Source: Nodosilinea sp. FACHB-131 (GTDB lineage Bacteria > Cyanobacteriota > Cyanobacteriia > Phormidesmidales > Phormidesmidaceae). From it: a DNA stretch of 64,000 nucleotides. Where the stretch lies: contig NZ_JACJOF010000007.1 of the NCBI RefSeq assembly GCF_014695395.1, positions 287,487 to 351,486 on the forward strand. The letters are read 5' to 3'. Within the stretch, counting starts at the first letter, position 1, and every line of letters starts with the position of its first letter. Under the pieces are notes generated by a model that was given only the letters and a program-made list of their open reading frames with translations, was not told where the DNA came from and searched no databases. The position numbers and the translations under genes were made by a program. Positions 1 through 9,702 of this stretch are shown piece by piece.

Positions 1-241
1 AGAAATATCACAACTTCCACGGGTGACTCACAGGCCTCTGCTCCGGTGACGTTGCAGCCTGTAACCGGTGACCTGCATCACAGAAGTGGTGGACAGTCTG
101 CGCTAGCTAAAAGATTGGGATAGAACGATGCGGTTTTTAAAATCTGCGCTAACATCCTCAAGGCATATAGAGGACGGGCAAAAAGTCGTTGATGCTTGAC
201 CGTCTACCGGTTCACCATACGAGTAATGGGCAGGAGTCGTG

Positions 242-1159
242 ATGGCAATGCAGAACAGTTGGTTGGGTTTATGGAGTAGCTGCGGGCGCGGGCTGCCTCT
301 AAAAGTGGCAGCGGCGATCGCGATCGCTGCCGCTGCGGTAATCAGTACAGCGTCCCAGGGCATGGCCCAGGGCTATGAAGTCGTGCCGCCGCTACCCGCT
401 GGGGCAGTGCCCGTGCCTGGGGCGGCTATGCCCCAGCAGGTGCCCCCTAGCAGTGGCCAGCAGTATTTAATCTACGTTGGCGACACCAGCGACGCCACGC
501 TAAGCCAGGTGCGTCTGGTGGAGCCAACGGCCTTTCGCACCTCGTTTCAGGGGCGATCGGTGATTCAGGCGGGGCGGTTTAACATGACCGGCAATGCCCA
601 GCAGCGCATTACCGACTTGGGAGCTTTAGGGGTCAGGGCTGAGATGGCTCAGGTGGCGGCGGCTGTACCCTACTATTCTCAAACGGCTTCGCTACCCAAC
701 AACGTTTATGCGTCCAACGGTGATTTGCCGCCCCTGCCCGACGCGGCATTTTCCCAGGCTGCGGTGACGGCTGTGCCTGTGCCAGCCCTACCGCCGGGTG
801 TTGCTGCGGTGCCCCCGACTGCGGGGAATGTGGAGTTTGGCCAAGAGCTCAACTATGGTGTGCCGGCCGCACCTCCCGCTGGGGAAATCATGGCGCCACC
901 GACATCGGCTCCGCCGATGACTGAATCGGCTAGCGCTCCTTACTACGTGGTGATTCCCACCGACGCTTCAAGCTTAGGCGCTGTGAGCAGTCAGGTGATT
1001 CAGCTTGGCACTCCGCCCGATCGCGTACAGCAGCGCACAGAACCTCGGGGTCCCCACGTCGCTGTTGGCCCCTTTGCCGATCGCGGGTTGGCGAACCGGT
1101 GGAATAATTTCTATCGCGAATCTGGCCTTGGCAACAGCCGGGTTTTCTTTGAGCGATAG
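242..1159 (+). CDS. Secreted proline-rich protein with C-terminal SPOR-like domain
   Basis: About 305 residues. A hydrophobic Ala-rich stretch near residues 20-40 ends at a likely signal-peptidase site (SQGMAQG), so export is expected. The middle is rich in Pro, Ala and Val and looks unstructured. Two similar segments (YLIYVGDTSDATLSQVR near residue 75 and YYVVIPTDASSLGAVSSQV near residue 235) resemble halves of SPOR-type repeats; the end (HVAVGPFADRGLANRWNN) matches the usual GPF finish of a SPOR unit. SPOR domains bind denuded glycan strands, so a cell-wall role is inferred. The ATG at 242 is preferred over the GTG at 239 because AGGAG at 232-236 is well spaced for it. Confidence 0.7.
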   Translation: MAMQNSWLGLWSSCGRGLPLKVAAAIAIAAAAVISTASQGMAQGYEVVPPLPAGAVPVPGAAMPQQVPPSSGQQYLIYVGDTSDATLSQVRLVEPTAFRTSFQGRSVIQAGRFNMTGNAQQRITDLGALGVRAEMAQVAAAVPYYSQTASLPNNVYASNGDLPPLPDAAFSQAAVTAVPVPALPPGVAAVPPTAGNVEFGQELNYGVPAAPPAGEIMAPPTSAPPMTESASAPYYVVIPTDASSLGAVSSQVIQLGTPPDRVQQRTEPRGPHVAVGPFADRGLANRWNNFYRESGLGNSRVFFER

Positions 1160-1242
1160 ATACCGCTGGGCACTAAAACAATAGGATCAATGGGCGATGG
1201 ATTGTATTGAGAGTCCATCGCCTATTGTTTGTTTGTAAGCCC

Positions 1243-2799
1243 ATGAGCTGTGAATTTCGCGATCGCATCGTCACCGCTGAGCAAATGCGGGCCATTGAAG
1301 GCCGCCTGTTTGACGCCGGCATGCCGGTGGCCGCGCTGATGGAAAAGGTGGCGGGCCGCATTGTTGCTTGGGTGGTGGCTCAGTTTCCGCTCCAGCGCTA
1401 TGCCCAAATTGCTGTGGTGGCGGGGCCAGGGCACAACGGCGGCGACGCGCTGGTGGTGGCGCGCGAACTGGCTGCTCAGGGCTATCGGGTGCAGGTGTGC
1501 AGTCCGGCCGAGCGCCTAAAGCCGCTGACTGCTGACCACCTGCGGTTTATAGAGTATTTGGGCATTCCAGTTGTGAAGGCGATCGCAGAGCTGGCCCCCT
1601 GCGATCTGCTGATCGATGGACTGTTTGGTTTTGGCTTAGAGCGCCCGGTCGACGGGGCCATGGCTGACGCGGTGGCGGCAATCAACGCGGCCAATTGCCC
1701 AGTGGTCAGTATTGACCTGCCCTCGGGATTGAACACCGATACGGGTAAGGCGCTGGGGATAGCCGTGCAGGCTACTTACACCCTCTGCCTGGGCCTGTGG
1801 AAGCGGGCGTTTTGCCAGGAGGGAGCGCTCGCCTACCTGGGGCAACCCCATCTCATTGACTTTGATATTCCCCCAGCGGCGATCGCAGCCGTACTCGCAG
1901 CGCTGCCTGACGTGCGACGGGTAACTCTGCCCGCAATTCGACAGCGATTACCGCTACCGCGCCAGCCCAACACCCACAAGTACCGGGTAGGGCATTTGCT
2001 GCTGGTAGCGGGGTCGCGGTCCTACGCCGGGGCGGCGTTGCTGACGGCTTTGGGAGCCAGAGCTAGTGGGGTAGGCATGCTCACCCTAGCAGTGCCGGAG
2101 TCGCTGCGATTGATGGTGGTGGCTCAAATTCCTGAAGCGCTGGTGGTGGGCTGTCCAGAAACGGCGACGGGGGCGATCGCCCGACTGCCGGATACTCTAG
2201 ACCTGAGCCGCTACAGCGCGATCGCTTGCGGACCAGGGCTGAGCCGCCAGGCTACCGAGCCAGTGCAGGCGGTTTTGCAGAGTTCGACGCCCCTATTGCT
2301 CGATGCCGACGGCCTCAATCTCCTGGCGGATCTAAGCGCTATAGACGCTCTGGTAAAACGGCAGTCACCCACAGTGCTGACGCCCCACTGGGGCGAGTTT
2401 AAGCGGCTGTTCCCTGAACTGCTGAAGAATTCTGAGGACGGCGGCGCGGCGGCGCAGCAGGCCGCTGCCCAGAGTGGAGCGGTGGTGCTGCTAAAGGGTG
2501 CCTGTACGGCGATCGCCCACCCCGACGGCACCCTTTGGTACGTGCCCGAAAGCACCCCAGCCCTGGCGCGTGGGGGCAGCGGCGATGTGTTGACCGGCTT
2601 AATTGGTGGTCTGCTGGCCCAGGCTATGGCCGCAGATGCCGATAGTTCCTTAAATGCCGCCTTGGATGCAGCGCTGGTAGGAGCCTGGTGGCACGGCCAG
2701 GGGGCTCGCGCTGCCGCCCGCGAGCGCACCGAGCTGGGGGTCGATGGCACCCAGTTAGTCCAATACTTGAACCCGGTGCTGGCCCAGGTGCTAGCCTGA
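1243..2799 (+). CDS. nnrDE: Bifunctional NAD(P)HX epimerase / NAD(P)HX dehydratase
   Basis: Repairs hydrated NADH and NADPH in the cytoplasm: the N-terminal YjeF_N domain (about residues 1-220) interconverts R and S epimers and the C-terminal ribokinase-like domain (about 235-518) dehydrates the S form using a nucleotide. Visible motifs are GPGHNGGDALVVAREL in the epimerase half, GPGLSRQ and the family hallmark GGSGDVLTGLIGG near the C-terminus. About 518 residues is normal for the fused form. The ATG at 1243 is chosen because it gives the usual short lead before the epimerase domain; an in-frame TTG lies at 1207. The next gene starts 5 bases after the stop. Confidence 0.93.
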   Translation: MSCEFRDRIVTAEQMRAIEGRLFDAGMPVAALMEKVAGRIVAWVVAQFPLQRYAQIAVVAGPGHNGGDALVVARELAAQGYRVQVCSPAERLKPLTADHLRFIEYLGIPVVKAIAELAPCDLLIDGLFGFGLERPVDGAMADAVAAINAANCPVVSIDLPSGLNTDTGKALGIAVQATYTLCLGLWKRAFCQEGALAYLGQPHLIDFDIPPAAIAAVLAALPDVRRVTLPAIRQRLPLPRQPNTHKYRVGHLLLVAGSRSYAGAALLTALGARASGVGMLTLAVPESLRLMVVAQIPEALVVGCPETATGAIARLPDTLDLSRYSAIACGPGLSRQATEPVQAVLQSSTPLLLDADGLNLLADLSAIDALVKRQSPTVLTPHWGEFKRLFPELLKNSEDGGAAAQQAAAQSGAVVLLKGACTAIAHPDGTLWYVPESTPALARGGSGDVLTGLIGGLLAQAMAADADSSLNAALDAALVGAWWHGQGARAAARERTELGVDGTQLVQYLNPVLAQVLA

Positions 2800-2804
2800 A
2801 GGGC

Positions 2805-3437
2805 GTGAGTTTAGTTGCGGCTGCGATCGCCTTGTTTTCCTTCGACTCAATCGTCTTGCCCGATGGCTTTCGCCAGGGAATCTCTTTGCTGGCCTACCTG
2901 TTGGTGCTGATGTGGGCACTGGCCGTAGTGGATTTTGTCACCGGGCGGCGGGTATTGAACAAACTCAGCATTGCACCCCGCAGTCTAGACGGGCTGCCGG
3001 GTATTGCGGTCGCTCCGCTACTCCACGGCGACTTTGGCCACCTGGCCGCTAACTCTGGCCCGCTGGTCATTTTAGGCACTGTGATCTTGCTCCAGGGGCT
3101 AGAGGTGCTGGGGCTAGTCACAGTGTTTTGCTGGGTGTTTAGCGGCGTGGGCATTTGGCTGTTGGGTCGCCCCGGCACCCGACACTTGGGGGCCAGCGGC
3201 GTGGTGTTTGGCTACCTTGGCTATCTGCTGCTGCGGGGCTATTTTGAGCGCAGCCCAGGGGCGATCGCCGCGGCTGTGGTCGTCGGCTTGCTCTATGGCA
3301 GCGCCCTGTGGGGCCTGCTGCCGCTTCAGCGCGGCAAGTCGTGGGTGGGCCACGGCATGGGCTTTTTAGCGGGTGCGATCGTCGCCCGCAAACTCGACAT
3401 CATGTTGGAATGGGTACGGTACAACTCGGGCTTTTAG
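2805..3437 (+). CDS. Rhomboid-family intramembrane serine protease
   Basis: Predicted polytopic membrane protein of about 210 residues. It has the rhomboid hallmarks: HGDFGHLAANS (about 74-84), the catalytic serine in GASG (Ser131) and a catalytic His in the final membrane segment (GKSWVGHGMGF, His183). Rhomboids cleave substrate helices within the membrane; the substrate here is unknown. The GTG at 2805 just after the nnrDE stop suggests translational coupling. An open frame extends upstream into nnrDE, but that part is Arg/Pro-rich and is probably not translated. Confidence 0.85.
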   Translation: MSLVAAAIALFSFDSIVLPDGFRQGISLLAYLLVLMWALAVVDFVTGRRVLNKLSIAPRSLDGLPGIAVAPLLHGDFGHLAANSGPLVILGTVILLQGLEVLGLVTVFCWVFSGVGIWLLGRPGTRHLGASGVVFGYLGYLLLRGYFERSPGAIAAAVVVGLLYGSALWGLLPLQRGKSWVGHGMGFLAGAIVARKLDIMLEWVRYNSGF

Positions 3438-3496
3438 CTTCTGCCCTAAAAGCTGGCTCCGCCCTCTTCGTTCTTCCCTTTTCTCTCTTTCGCCCC

Positions 3497-3700
3497 ATGG
3501 CCGACTCCCCCTCCCACTTCACCCCCGACGAGCTAGAGCGCTGGCGCTTTGGCCTGGCCCAGGCGAATTTGAACAACATTCTCTGCCACTGCCGTGACTG
3601 CGACGAGACCTGGATGGCCTCCGACGACGAAAACATTGCCTGCGCTTGCGGCAGCCGCCGGGTCGAGCACATCCCCTGCTGGCAATTTCCTGACGGCTAA
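3497..3700 (+). CDS. Small cysteine-rich protein, possible zinc ribbon
   Basis: A 67-residue protein. Cys30, Cys32 and Cys35 form CxCxxC and Cys49 and Cys51 form CxC, a spacing that suggests one zinc site. The N-terminus (HFTPDELERWRFGLAQANLNNILCHC) looks helical. The ATG at 3497 is chosen because upstream in-frame codons overlap the rhomboid gene and give Arg-rich nonsense-like sequence. It follows the rhomboid gene by about 60 bases on the same strand. The function is unknown. Confidence 0.6.
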   Translation: MADSPSHFTPDELERWRFGLAQANLNNILCHCRDCDETWMASDDENIACACGSRRVEHIPCWQFPDG

Positions 3701-3702
3701 TG

Positions 3703-3738
3703 TTTCTGTTGAGTGAGAGGAGTCGAAGCCAACAGAAA
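3703..3738. repeat. 9-bp inverted repeat in convergent spacer
   Basis: TTTCTGTTG at 3703-3711 is repeated inverted as CAACAGAAA at 3730-3738 around an 18-base loop, between the cysteine-rich gene and the convergent trpD. There is no T-run, so terminator function is only possible. Confidence 0.4.
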
Positions 3739-3755
3739 TCTGGAGCACAGCAGCC

Positions 3756-4826
3756 TTAAGCCAAGAACGTTACCAGGGCTTGCAGCTTATCCCAGGCGGT
3801 CCCGCTGGCAAGAATGTCTTTCGCCAGAGCAATGCCCTCGGTAACAGAAACTTCTAAAGATTCGCCTTTCACCTTTTCGCCCACTTTGAGCGCCAGGGCC
3901 GCATTCAGAGCCACCACATCCTGCTGAGCCTGGGTGCCTTTACCTTGAAGCACGGCGGTCAGAATGGCGGTATTCTCTTCAACCTCGCCGCCGCGCAGGG
4001 CGCTAAGGGGGGCAGCAGCTAAGCCCAGAGCCTGGGGATCGATCACGGCGCTTGTGACCTGGCCGTTCTCAACCACCGAAATATCGGTTTTGTCGCCTAG
4101 CCCGGCTTCATCCAGTCGTTCGCGGCCGTGGAGCACGATCGCTTGAGGAATGCCCAGTTGGTTGAGGGCCTCGGCCATGGCGGGCACTACAGCCACGTCG
4201 TAAACGCCAATTACCTGACCAGTGGGCTGCAACGGGTTTACCAACGGCCCCAGTAGGTTAAACACCGTGCGCACTTTGAGGGCGCTGCGCAGAGGAGCCA
4301 CCGCTTTCATCGCCGGGTGCCAGCCTCGGGCGAATAGAAAGGTGACGCCCACCTCATCCAATGCCGCTTTGACCCGCTCGGGGTCGGCCCCCAGATTGAC
4401 GCCGAGGGCTTCGAGCACATCGGCAGACCCCACCTTGCTGGAGGCGGAGCGGTTGCCGTGCTTGGCCACCCGAATGCCCGCCGCCGCCGCAACGAACGCT
4501 ACGCAGGTGGAAATATTAAAGGTGTGAGCCCCGTCGCCCCCGGTGCCGCAGGTATCAATGCAGGGAGTGAGATGGTGAATTTTGCCTTCGCCGCCAAGGG
4601 ATTGCCCCTGGAGCACCCGCGCCATGCCCGCCAGCTCATCGGCGGAGACGCCCTTGGCCTGGAGCACCGCCAGCAGCCCGCCCGACACCACCTCAGGAAT
4701 GTCTTCGCTGAGCCAGCCGCGCATCAGGGTTTCGGCCTGCTCCTGGCTGAGCGATTCCCCTAGAATGAGGCGCTGCAAGAAAGCTGACCAGTCTTGAACA
4801 GTGGCAGCGGTCATGGCTTGGGTCAC
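3756..4826 (-). CDS. trpD: Anthranilate phosphoribosyltransferase
   Basis: Second step of tryptophan synthesis: transfers phosphoribose from PRPP to anthranilate. 356 residues, usual for the family. Visible motifs are the PRPP-binding [40 protein letters not shown], and [34 protein letters not shown], which binds anthranilate. It is a single gene here, without other trp genes, as is common in cyanobacteria where trp genes are scattered. An alternative ATG lies 4 codons downstream of the listed start. Confidence 0.96.
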   Translation of the reverse strand: MTQAMTAATVQDWSAFLQRLILGESLSQEQAETLMRGWLSEDIPEVVSGGLLAVLQAKGVSADELAGMARVLQGQSLGGEGKIHHLTPCIDTCGTGGDGAHTFNISTCVAFVAAAAGIRVAKHGNRSASSKVGSADVLEALGVNLGADPERVKAALDEVGVTFLFARGWHPAMKAVAPLRSALKVRTVFNLLGPLVNPLQPTGQVIGVYDVAVVPAMAEALNQLGIPQAIVLHGRERLDEAGLGDKTDISVVENGQVTSAVIDPQALGLAAAPLSALRGGEVEENTAILTAVLQGKGTQAQQDVVALNAALALKVGEKVKGESLEVSVTEGIALAKDILASGTAWDKLQALVTFLA

Positions 4827-5167
4827 GGCTTGGCTCTAGGGGTAAAGGACAGATCGGCGAATTAGCTCCCCTATTTTCTCCTAGAACGTCCGTTTACGAG
4901 CGATCGCTCCTGCTGAAACGCCGTGGCAAAAGAACGAAAACAGAAGCGCGAAAAGTGAAAAAGTGCCCGATAGGTCTAGATCCTGGCATTCTGGGCTGTC
5001 CTAACTCAGACTTTATATGCCATAGCCAATTCCTTTGCCCAGAACAGCGATCGAGCGATCGCAGAGCATCCTTAATGAACTCAATTTTTATTTGCTCTGT
5101 CAACGGATAGACGCTCTAACCCGGTTCAGCCCTCTATCGTAAAACCATCTATCGCTGGAGGACGACC
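4827..5167. other. Divergent spacer trpD / CTDH
   Basis: About 340 bases between divergently transcribed genes. It must hold both promoters, but I could not place -35/-10 boxes with confidence. It contains GATCG-rich HIP1-like sites near 4901 and 5048. The only open frame inside (minus strand, 4894-5103) has no recognisable features. Confidence 0.5.
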
Positions 5168-5575
5168 ATGGCCACTCGCACTGCTGAAGCACCCCTAAAC
5201 TTGGTGACGGTTTCCTCTGCCGTCGACGGTTACTTTGCGGGCTTCAACGCAGAAGACTACCGCGCGGTAGCAGCTCTGTTTGCAGCCGATGGCGTTCTGC
5301 GAGCTCCCTTTGAGGAACCGATTGTAGGGGCCGAAGCAATTTACACCTATCTGGAAGCTGAGGCTGTATCTATGCGCGCCACACCGGTCGAGGTTGAGAC
5401 CGAGGTGGACGCCGATGGCACCCAGCGCGTAGTGGTCAGGGGTCGAGTTAAGACGCTGCTGTTCACTGTGGGCGTGCGCTGGACCTTTGTGCTGACGGCG
5501 GTAGATACCATTCAGTCAGCTGAAATTAAGCTGATGGCGTCGCTGCAAGAGCTAATGCAGCTCGATCGCGGCTAG
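5168..5575 (+). CDS. OCP C-terminal-domain homologue (CTDH), carotenoid-binding NTF2-like protein
   Basis: 135 residues matching the C-terminal NTF2-fold domain of orange carotenoid protein: YFAGFNAEDY, ALFAADGVLRAPFEEPIVG, RVKTLLFTVGVRWTF and LMASLQELMQL parallel the OCP blocks. Tyr22 and Trp105 fall where OCP Tyr201 and Trp288 hydrogen-bond the carotenoid keto group. CTDH proteins carry carotenoid and pass it to helical carotenoid proteins. There is no cysteine, so the disulfide-linked dimer described for some CTDHs is not possible. GGAGG just upstream supports the ATG. No HCP or OCP gene lies nearby. Confidence 0.85.
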   Translation: MATRTAEAPLNLVTVSSAVDGYFAGFNAEDYRAVAALFAADGVLRAPFEEPIVGAEAIYTYLEAEAVSMRATPVEVETEVDADGTQRVVVRGRVKTLLFTVGVRWTFVLTAVDTIQSAEIKLMASLQELMQLDRG

Positions 5576-5584
5576 GACAATATC

Positions 5585-6031
5585 CTAGGCGGCTCTAGGC
5601 ACCGATGGCTGCCCCCAGGCGGCAGTGAGCAGCGATCGCCCCAGGTTCAAATGCTGGGGCGCACATTGCCAGTCGGGGTGGGCCGTCAACAGCAGCGATT
5701 CTAACGATTCGGTGTCGAATAGGTGCCACACCTCGGCCCCGGTTGAGCAGTCGGAGATCGCGTAGCAATTTTGGGCGACGCAGTGAATTGTGAGGCGATC
5801 GCTCATGCCAGCCGGCAGGTTCAACTCTTGGCCAATAGCCAGGCTTCTAAAGCTGTGAATTGCCTGTTGAAAGGCCTCTTCGCTCTGGGCAGCTAATCCC
5901 GACATTACCCGCAGCGATCGCGAGTCGCCGTTAACGCAGATCCAGTAGCGGCGCAGTGGGTCAATGCCTCTAAGCCAGGGCGATTCGTCATCAAGGCAAT
6001 AGCGAGGTGCTCGGGATAGCTCAGAGAACAT
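5585..6031 (-). CDS. Hypothetical protein
   Basis: 148 residues, no signal peptide or membrane segment. I do not recognise a family. Features are an aromatic N-terminal part (SPWLRGIDPLRRYWICVNGD) and a cysteine pair (HCVAQNCYAISDC) near the middle. It ends 9 bases from the CTDH stop (convergent). The GC-rich codon use matches its neighbours, which supports a real gene. Confidence 0.55.
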   Translation of the reverse strand: MFSELSRAPRYCLDDESPWLRGIDPLRRYWICVNGDSRSLRVMSGLAAQSEEAFQQAIHSFRSLAIGQELNLPAGMSDRLTIHCVAQNCYAISDCSTGAEVWHLFDTESLESLLLTAHPDWQCAPQHLNLGRSLLTAAWGQPSVPRAA

Positions 6032-6234
6032 ACTTTACCAAAAGGTGGCAAGCGATACACTTAGCATCGTGTAACTACCCAAGTTTGCTCAACGTGGAGC
6101 AACAAAAGTATAAAAATCTGATATAAGCCTTTACGTTTGCTTATGCTTAGCGGCTGTTGAAACTAGCTACTCCGGAGCTGCCGCTGCGACAAAAACTTGG
6201 AGTTCCCCAGGTGGAAGCCACCAACTCAATTGAC

Positions 6235-7938
6235 CTAATCGGTGAACTCTTGGTTGACAGGAGTTGCCGATAGCTCTGGCAACAGAGCCGGCAGAATCAG
6301 GCTCTGGGCCAAGGGCATTTGCCCATAGGTAAACCCATGGGGCACTTGCTCGAAGTAGGGTCGCAGCTGTTCCAATGCGTAGGGGCTGCCATAGATCACC
6401 ACCCCGCGCAGCAGTTGGGCCGATCGCAGGGTCTCCAGCCAGGTGGTCGCCAACTGTAGGAGTTGTGCGGAGCCGCGAAAGGGGTTACCCCGCACAAAAA
6501 TCTGCACCAGGCTGGGCCGCAGCTCATGCTCAGCTAAGATTTCCTCGCGCTGCTGCCAATGCTGGCAACCCTGGGTATCGACCAGCTTGAGGTGGTAGTG
6601 GTGGCGCTGGGGCCAAGTGAGGGCCGCCGCCGTGCGCTCTAGAAAGCGACAGCCAACCACATCATCGACAATCACGATGTTGTGGCCGGGGGTGGCAGCG
6701 GTGGCGGGAGCGATTTGGCCTCGCACCGTCATCGATGCGGTAAATATGTCGGCGGCGAGCTGACGGGTTGCGGGTTGGGCCACTGCGGCCAAATTCACCG
6801 GGGGTGGCGGCAGGTGCTCCCAGGCGTGACCGGCCCCGTCGGGCAGCAGAGCCGGGGCCGCCTTTTGCTTGGCCCGCCAGAGGCGCTCCACGCTGGCCGT
6901 GATCCGCGCTGGGTCGATGCGCCCACAGTTCACGGCTTCTACTACCGCAGCGATCGTTCCTTCCGGATCGCCGGGCATGAGCAGCACGTCGGCACCGGCT
7001 TCCACCGCCAGCACCGCCGCTTCGTAGGGGCCGTAGGTGTTAGCGATCGCTCCCATAATCAAGGCATCGGTCACAATCAGCCCGTCGAAACCCATCTCCT
7101 GACGCAGCAGCCCGGTGAGGGTGGCGGGCGAGAGAGTGGCGGGCAGGCGGGCATCTAAGGCAGGAATCTGGAGGTGCGCCGTCATAACGCTGTCTACCCC
7201 GGCGGCGATCGCAGCTCGAAACGGGGTCAGCTCTAGCTCGTGGAGGCGATCGAGGCCGTGGGGCAGCACCGGCAGATCGAGGTGAGAATCGGTGGCGGTG
7301 TCACCATGACCTGGGAAATGCTTGGCGGCGGTGAGCACCGGCTGGGTCTGTGCCCCGCGAATAAAGGCCTGCGTCAGGGCGCTGACTCGCTCTAGCCCGT
7401 CGCTAAAGGCCCGCACGTTAATCACCGGGTTGGCGGGATTGTTGTTGACATCCACTACCGGGGCCAGCACCCAGTTGAGGCCAATCGCTAGCGCTTCGGC
7501 GGCGGTGGCGGCCCCAAAGGCCTCGGCGTAGGCCAGGGCGGCGGTGGGGTCGCGATCAGCCACGGCCGACAGCGCCATCGGCGGCGGAAACCAGGTGGCA
7601 CCGCTAAATCGCTGACCGACCCCCTCTTCCACATCAGCGGCAATCAGCAGCGGAATCCGGGCCTGGGTCTGAATCGCCTGGGTCTTGAGCCCCACTTCGG
7701 CGGCGCTACCCCCCAGCAAAATGACTCCGCCCACGCCCAGTTCTTCGACGTAGTGGGTGAGGGTGGCGCTGTCGGCTTCCCAATCGGGATAGCGAATTTC
7801 GTGGTCAAACAGGTGACCCGAGGCGCGCACCACCACCATTTGGGACACTTGTTTTGCCAGGGATAAACTTTCAGGGGCGGGCAGCCGGGCCGAGGTGTTT
7901 ACCCCAGAGGGCCAGTCGTTGACTGTCGCCCGGTTCAC
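6235..7938 (-). CDS. Glycoside hydrolase family 3, NagZ-like beta-N-acetylhexosaminidase
   Basis: 567 residues. An N-terminal GH3 TIM barrel carries the NagZ signature [18 protein letters not shown], whose Asp-His pair is the acid/base in NagZ enzymes, and the nucleophile segment [15 protein letters not shown]-terminal extension of about 200 residues resembles the second GH3 domain. The likely role is removing GlcNAc from muropeptides or other glycans; there is no clear signal peptide, so cytoplasmic recycling is likely. Its start overlaps the rbfA stop by 4 bases (ATGA), showing translational coupling. Confidence 0.88.
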   Translation of the reverse strand: MNRATVNDWPSGVNTSARLPAPESLSLAKQVSQMVVVRASGHLFDHEIRYPDWEADSATLTHYVEELGVGGVILLGGSAAEVGLKTQAIQTQARIPLLIAADVEEGVGQRFSGATWFPPPMALSAVADRDPTAALAYAEAFGAATAAEALAIGLNWVLAPVVDVNNNPANPVINVRAFSDGLERVSALTQAFIRGAQTQPVLTAAKHFPGHGDTATDSHLDLPVLPHGLDRLHELELTPFRAAIAAGVDSVMTAHLQIPALDARLPATLSPATLTGLLRQEMGFDGLIVTDALIMGAIANTYGPYEAAVLAVEAGADVLLMPGDPEGTIAAVVEAVNCGRIDPARITASVERLWRAKQKAAPALLPDGAGHAWEHLPPPPVNLAAVAQPATRQLAADIFTASMTVRGQIAPATAATPGHNIVIVDDVVGCRFLERTAAALTWPQRHHYHLKLVDTQGCQHWQQREEILAEHELRPSLVQIFVRGNPFRGSAQLLQLATTWLETLRSAQLLRGVVIYGSPYALEQLRPYFEQVPHGFTYGQMPLAQSLILPALLPELSATPVNQEFTD

Positions 7939-8372
7939 TCTTCCTCATCTCCGGAGATGGGTTCGTCGGGGGTGTCCGCGTCGTTCTCAAAAAACTCGTC
8001 GGTCAGGCCCTTTGCGGCGCGCTCTTGGCTGAGCTGGTTGATCAAGTTCAACACATTGGTGCCGCGTTCCATACCCACATCTTCTTTGAAAATGATTTCG
8101 GGGGTGCGTCGCAGTCGCAACCGCTGGCCCAGCTCGCTGCGCACAAAGCCGGTGGCGGCGTGGAGGCCCTCCATGGTTTCGGCTTTGGCCTCGGGGGTGC
8201 CATAGATGCTGACAAACACCTTGGCGTGTTGCAGGTCGCCCGACACATCGACATCGGTAACGCTGACCATGCCAGCCCCCACACGGTCATCTTTGATGTC
8301 GAGCATCATCATTTGGCTAATCTCTCGTTTGATGAGAGAAGCCACCCGCTCAACGCGACGATTATTAGGCAT
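7935..8372 (-). CDS. rbfA: 30S ribosome-binding factor A
   Basis: 145 residues. KH-type fold factor for late 30S maturation and cold adaptation. Family sequence is clear: [75 protein letters not shown]. The acidic C-terminal tail ([16 protein letters not shown]) is typical of cyanobacterial forms. It sits between the DUF751 gene (24 bases upstream) and the GH3 gene (4-base overlap) as a three-gene operon. Confidence 0.95.
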   Translation of the reverse strand: MPNNRRVERVASLIKREISQMMMLDIKDDRVGAGMVSVTDVDVSGDLQHAKVFVSIYGTPEAKAETMEGLHAATGFVRSELGQRLRLRRTPEIIFKEDVGMERGTNVLNLINQLSQERAAKGLTDEFFENDADTPDEPISGDEEE

Positions 8373-8396
8373 TGGTCTGTACTCCTGGTAATGGCA

Positions 8397-8594
8397 TTAA
8401 CCTAGGCCCAGCATTGCCCGCAGGGTAAAGGTGAGAAACAAAAAGCCAGCCACCATGGCGCCAATTAGCGCGATCGCCGTGGTGGGTTGCCTTAACAGCG
8501 GCACTAGGGGCTGGGCGGCGTTGAAAAATACGCCCAGGGTGAAGGAAATAAAGTAGCGCGGATAGCGAGAGATGTTGTCAAAAAAATCTTTCAT
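8397..8594 (-). CDS. DUF751 (Ycf33-like) small membrane protein
   Basis: 65 residues with two hydrophobic segments (YFISFTLGVFFNAAQPLV and AIALIGAMVAGFLFLTFTL) after a short N-terminus FFDNISRYPRYF. This matches DUF751, the family of plastid Ycf33, whose role is unknown. It is first in the DUF751-rbfA-GH3 operon, a gene order I recall from other cyanobacteria. Confidence 0.85.
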   Translation of the reverse strand: MKDFFDNISRYPRYFISFTLGVFFNAAQPLVPLLRQPTTAIALIGAMVAGFLFLTFTLRAMLGLG

Positions 8595-8673
8595 GGCGGC
8601 AGACCGGGGGTTCTAGGGGCCAATGCGCGCAAAGCCCAGCGCACTGACTCTGAATTTAACTCGTTCTACATCC

Positions 8674-8710
8674 TAACCCACGACAAAAGGCCTTAACCCA
8701 CGACAAAAGG
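8674..8710 (+). repeat. Tandem 17-bp duplication upstream of dam
   Basis: TAACCCACGACAAAAGG occurs at 8674-8690 and again, identical, at 8694-8710, a 20-base period. It lies in the divergent spacer between DUF751 and dam, so both promoters could be affected. Confidence 0.9.
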
Positions 8711-8782
8711 GTGCTGCTCCGGCTGAGCTTTGCTATAGTTGGGGCATTCTTTAAACAAGTACATTTGATCTCAGGCAGTTCT

Positions 8783-9622
8783 GTGACAGTTGCCCTCTCT
8801 GCACCCCCGACGCTACAAGCGCGCCCTTTTCTCAAATGGGCGGGCGGCAAAAGTCGTTTGCTCAGTCAGTACGAGCCGTTTTTGCCCACAGCGATCGACA
8901 CCTACTACGAGCCGTTTTTGGGCGGTGGGGCAATGTTCTTTCACCTGGTGGGACGGGCACGGCGGTCGGTGCTGGGAGATATCAATCCCGAGTTGGTCAA
9001 CGTTTACTGCTGCGTGCGCGACCGGGTCGAACTGCTGATTCGTCATCTGTGGGATCATCAGCGCCGCCACAACCCGGACTACTACTATCAGGTGCGCCAG
9101 CGGCAAAATTTGCGATCGCCCGTGGAGCGCGCTGCCCGCCTGATCTACCTTAACAAAACCTGCTACAACGGCCTCTACCGCGAAAATTCCCAGGGCCATT
9201 TCAACGTGCCGGTGGGAAATTACAAAAACCCCACCATCTGCGATCCATCGCTGCTGCGGGCGGCCTCGGCGGCGCTGCAAACCGCTGAGATTCATACTTT
9301 TTCGTTTGAAATGCTGCTAGAGCGATCGCTCTCTCCCGGCGACTTTGTCTATTTCGACCCGCCTTACCATCCCCTTAGCTCCACAAGCAGCTTTACGGGC
9401 TATAGCCGCTACGGCTTCACCGGGGCCGATCAAGAGCGCTTGGCGGCGGTGTTTCGCACTTTAGTTAGCCAGGGGCAGCGGGTCATGCTCTCAAACTCTG
9501 ACTGTGAGTTTATCCGTGAGCTCTACCAGGGGTTTACGATGCACCCGATTTTAGCGGCACGAGCAATTAACTCCCGCGCTGGGCGCCGGGGCAAAATCGG
9601 CGAGCTTTTGATCACCCGCTGA
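8783..9622 (+). CDS. dam: DNA adenine methyltransferase (Dam, D12 class)
   Basis: About 279 residues. The SAM-binding block RPFLKWAGGKSRLL is near the N-terminus and the catalytic DPPY is at residues 192-195 (FVYFDPPYHPL). YLNKTCYNGLYRENSQGHFNVPVGNY is typical of GATC-specific Dam enzymes. No restriction gene is adjacent, so it is probably a solitary methylase. GATC is the core of HIP1, frequent in this window. The start is uncertain: GTG 8783 gives the normal N-terminus, while a GTG at 8711 would add 24 hydrophobic residues not expected in the family. Confidence 0.9.
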   Translation: MTVALSAPPTLQARPFLKWAGGKSRLLSQYEPFLPTAIDTYYEPFLGGGAMFFHLVGRARRSVLGDINPELVNVYCCVRDRVELLIRHLWDHQRRHNPDYYYQVRQRQNLRSPVERAARLIYLNKTCYNGLYRENSQGHFNVPVGNYKNPTICDPSLLRAASAALQTAEIHTFSFEMLLERSLSPGDFVYFDPPYHPLSSTSSFTGYSRYGFTGADQERLAAVFRTLVSQGQRVMLSNSDCEFIRELYQGFTMHPILAARAINSRAGRRGKIGELLITR

Positions 9623-9702
9623 CCTTACCTGGGGATGGATGCCAGGTCGCTGAGAATTGGTTATGAGTGGGATAGAACCCCATGCGATGCAGAGGCTAAC
9701 CC

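Noticed and set aside
4894..5103. 69-codon minus-strand frame in the trpD/CTDH spacer
   Set aside because: No family sequence, sits where two promoters must be, and composition is unlike neighbours.
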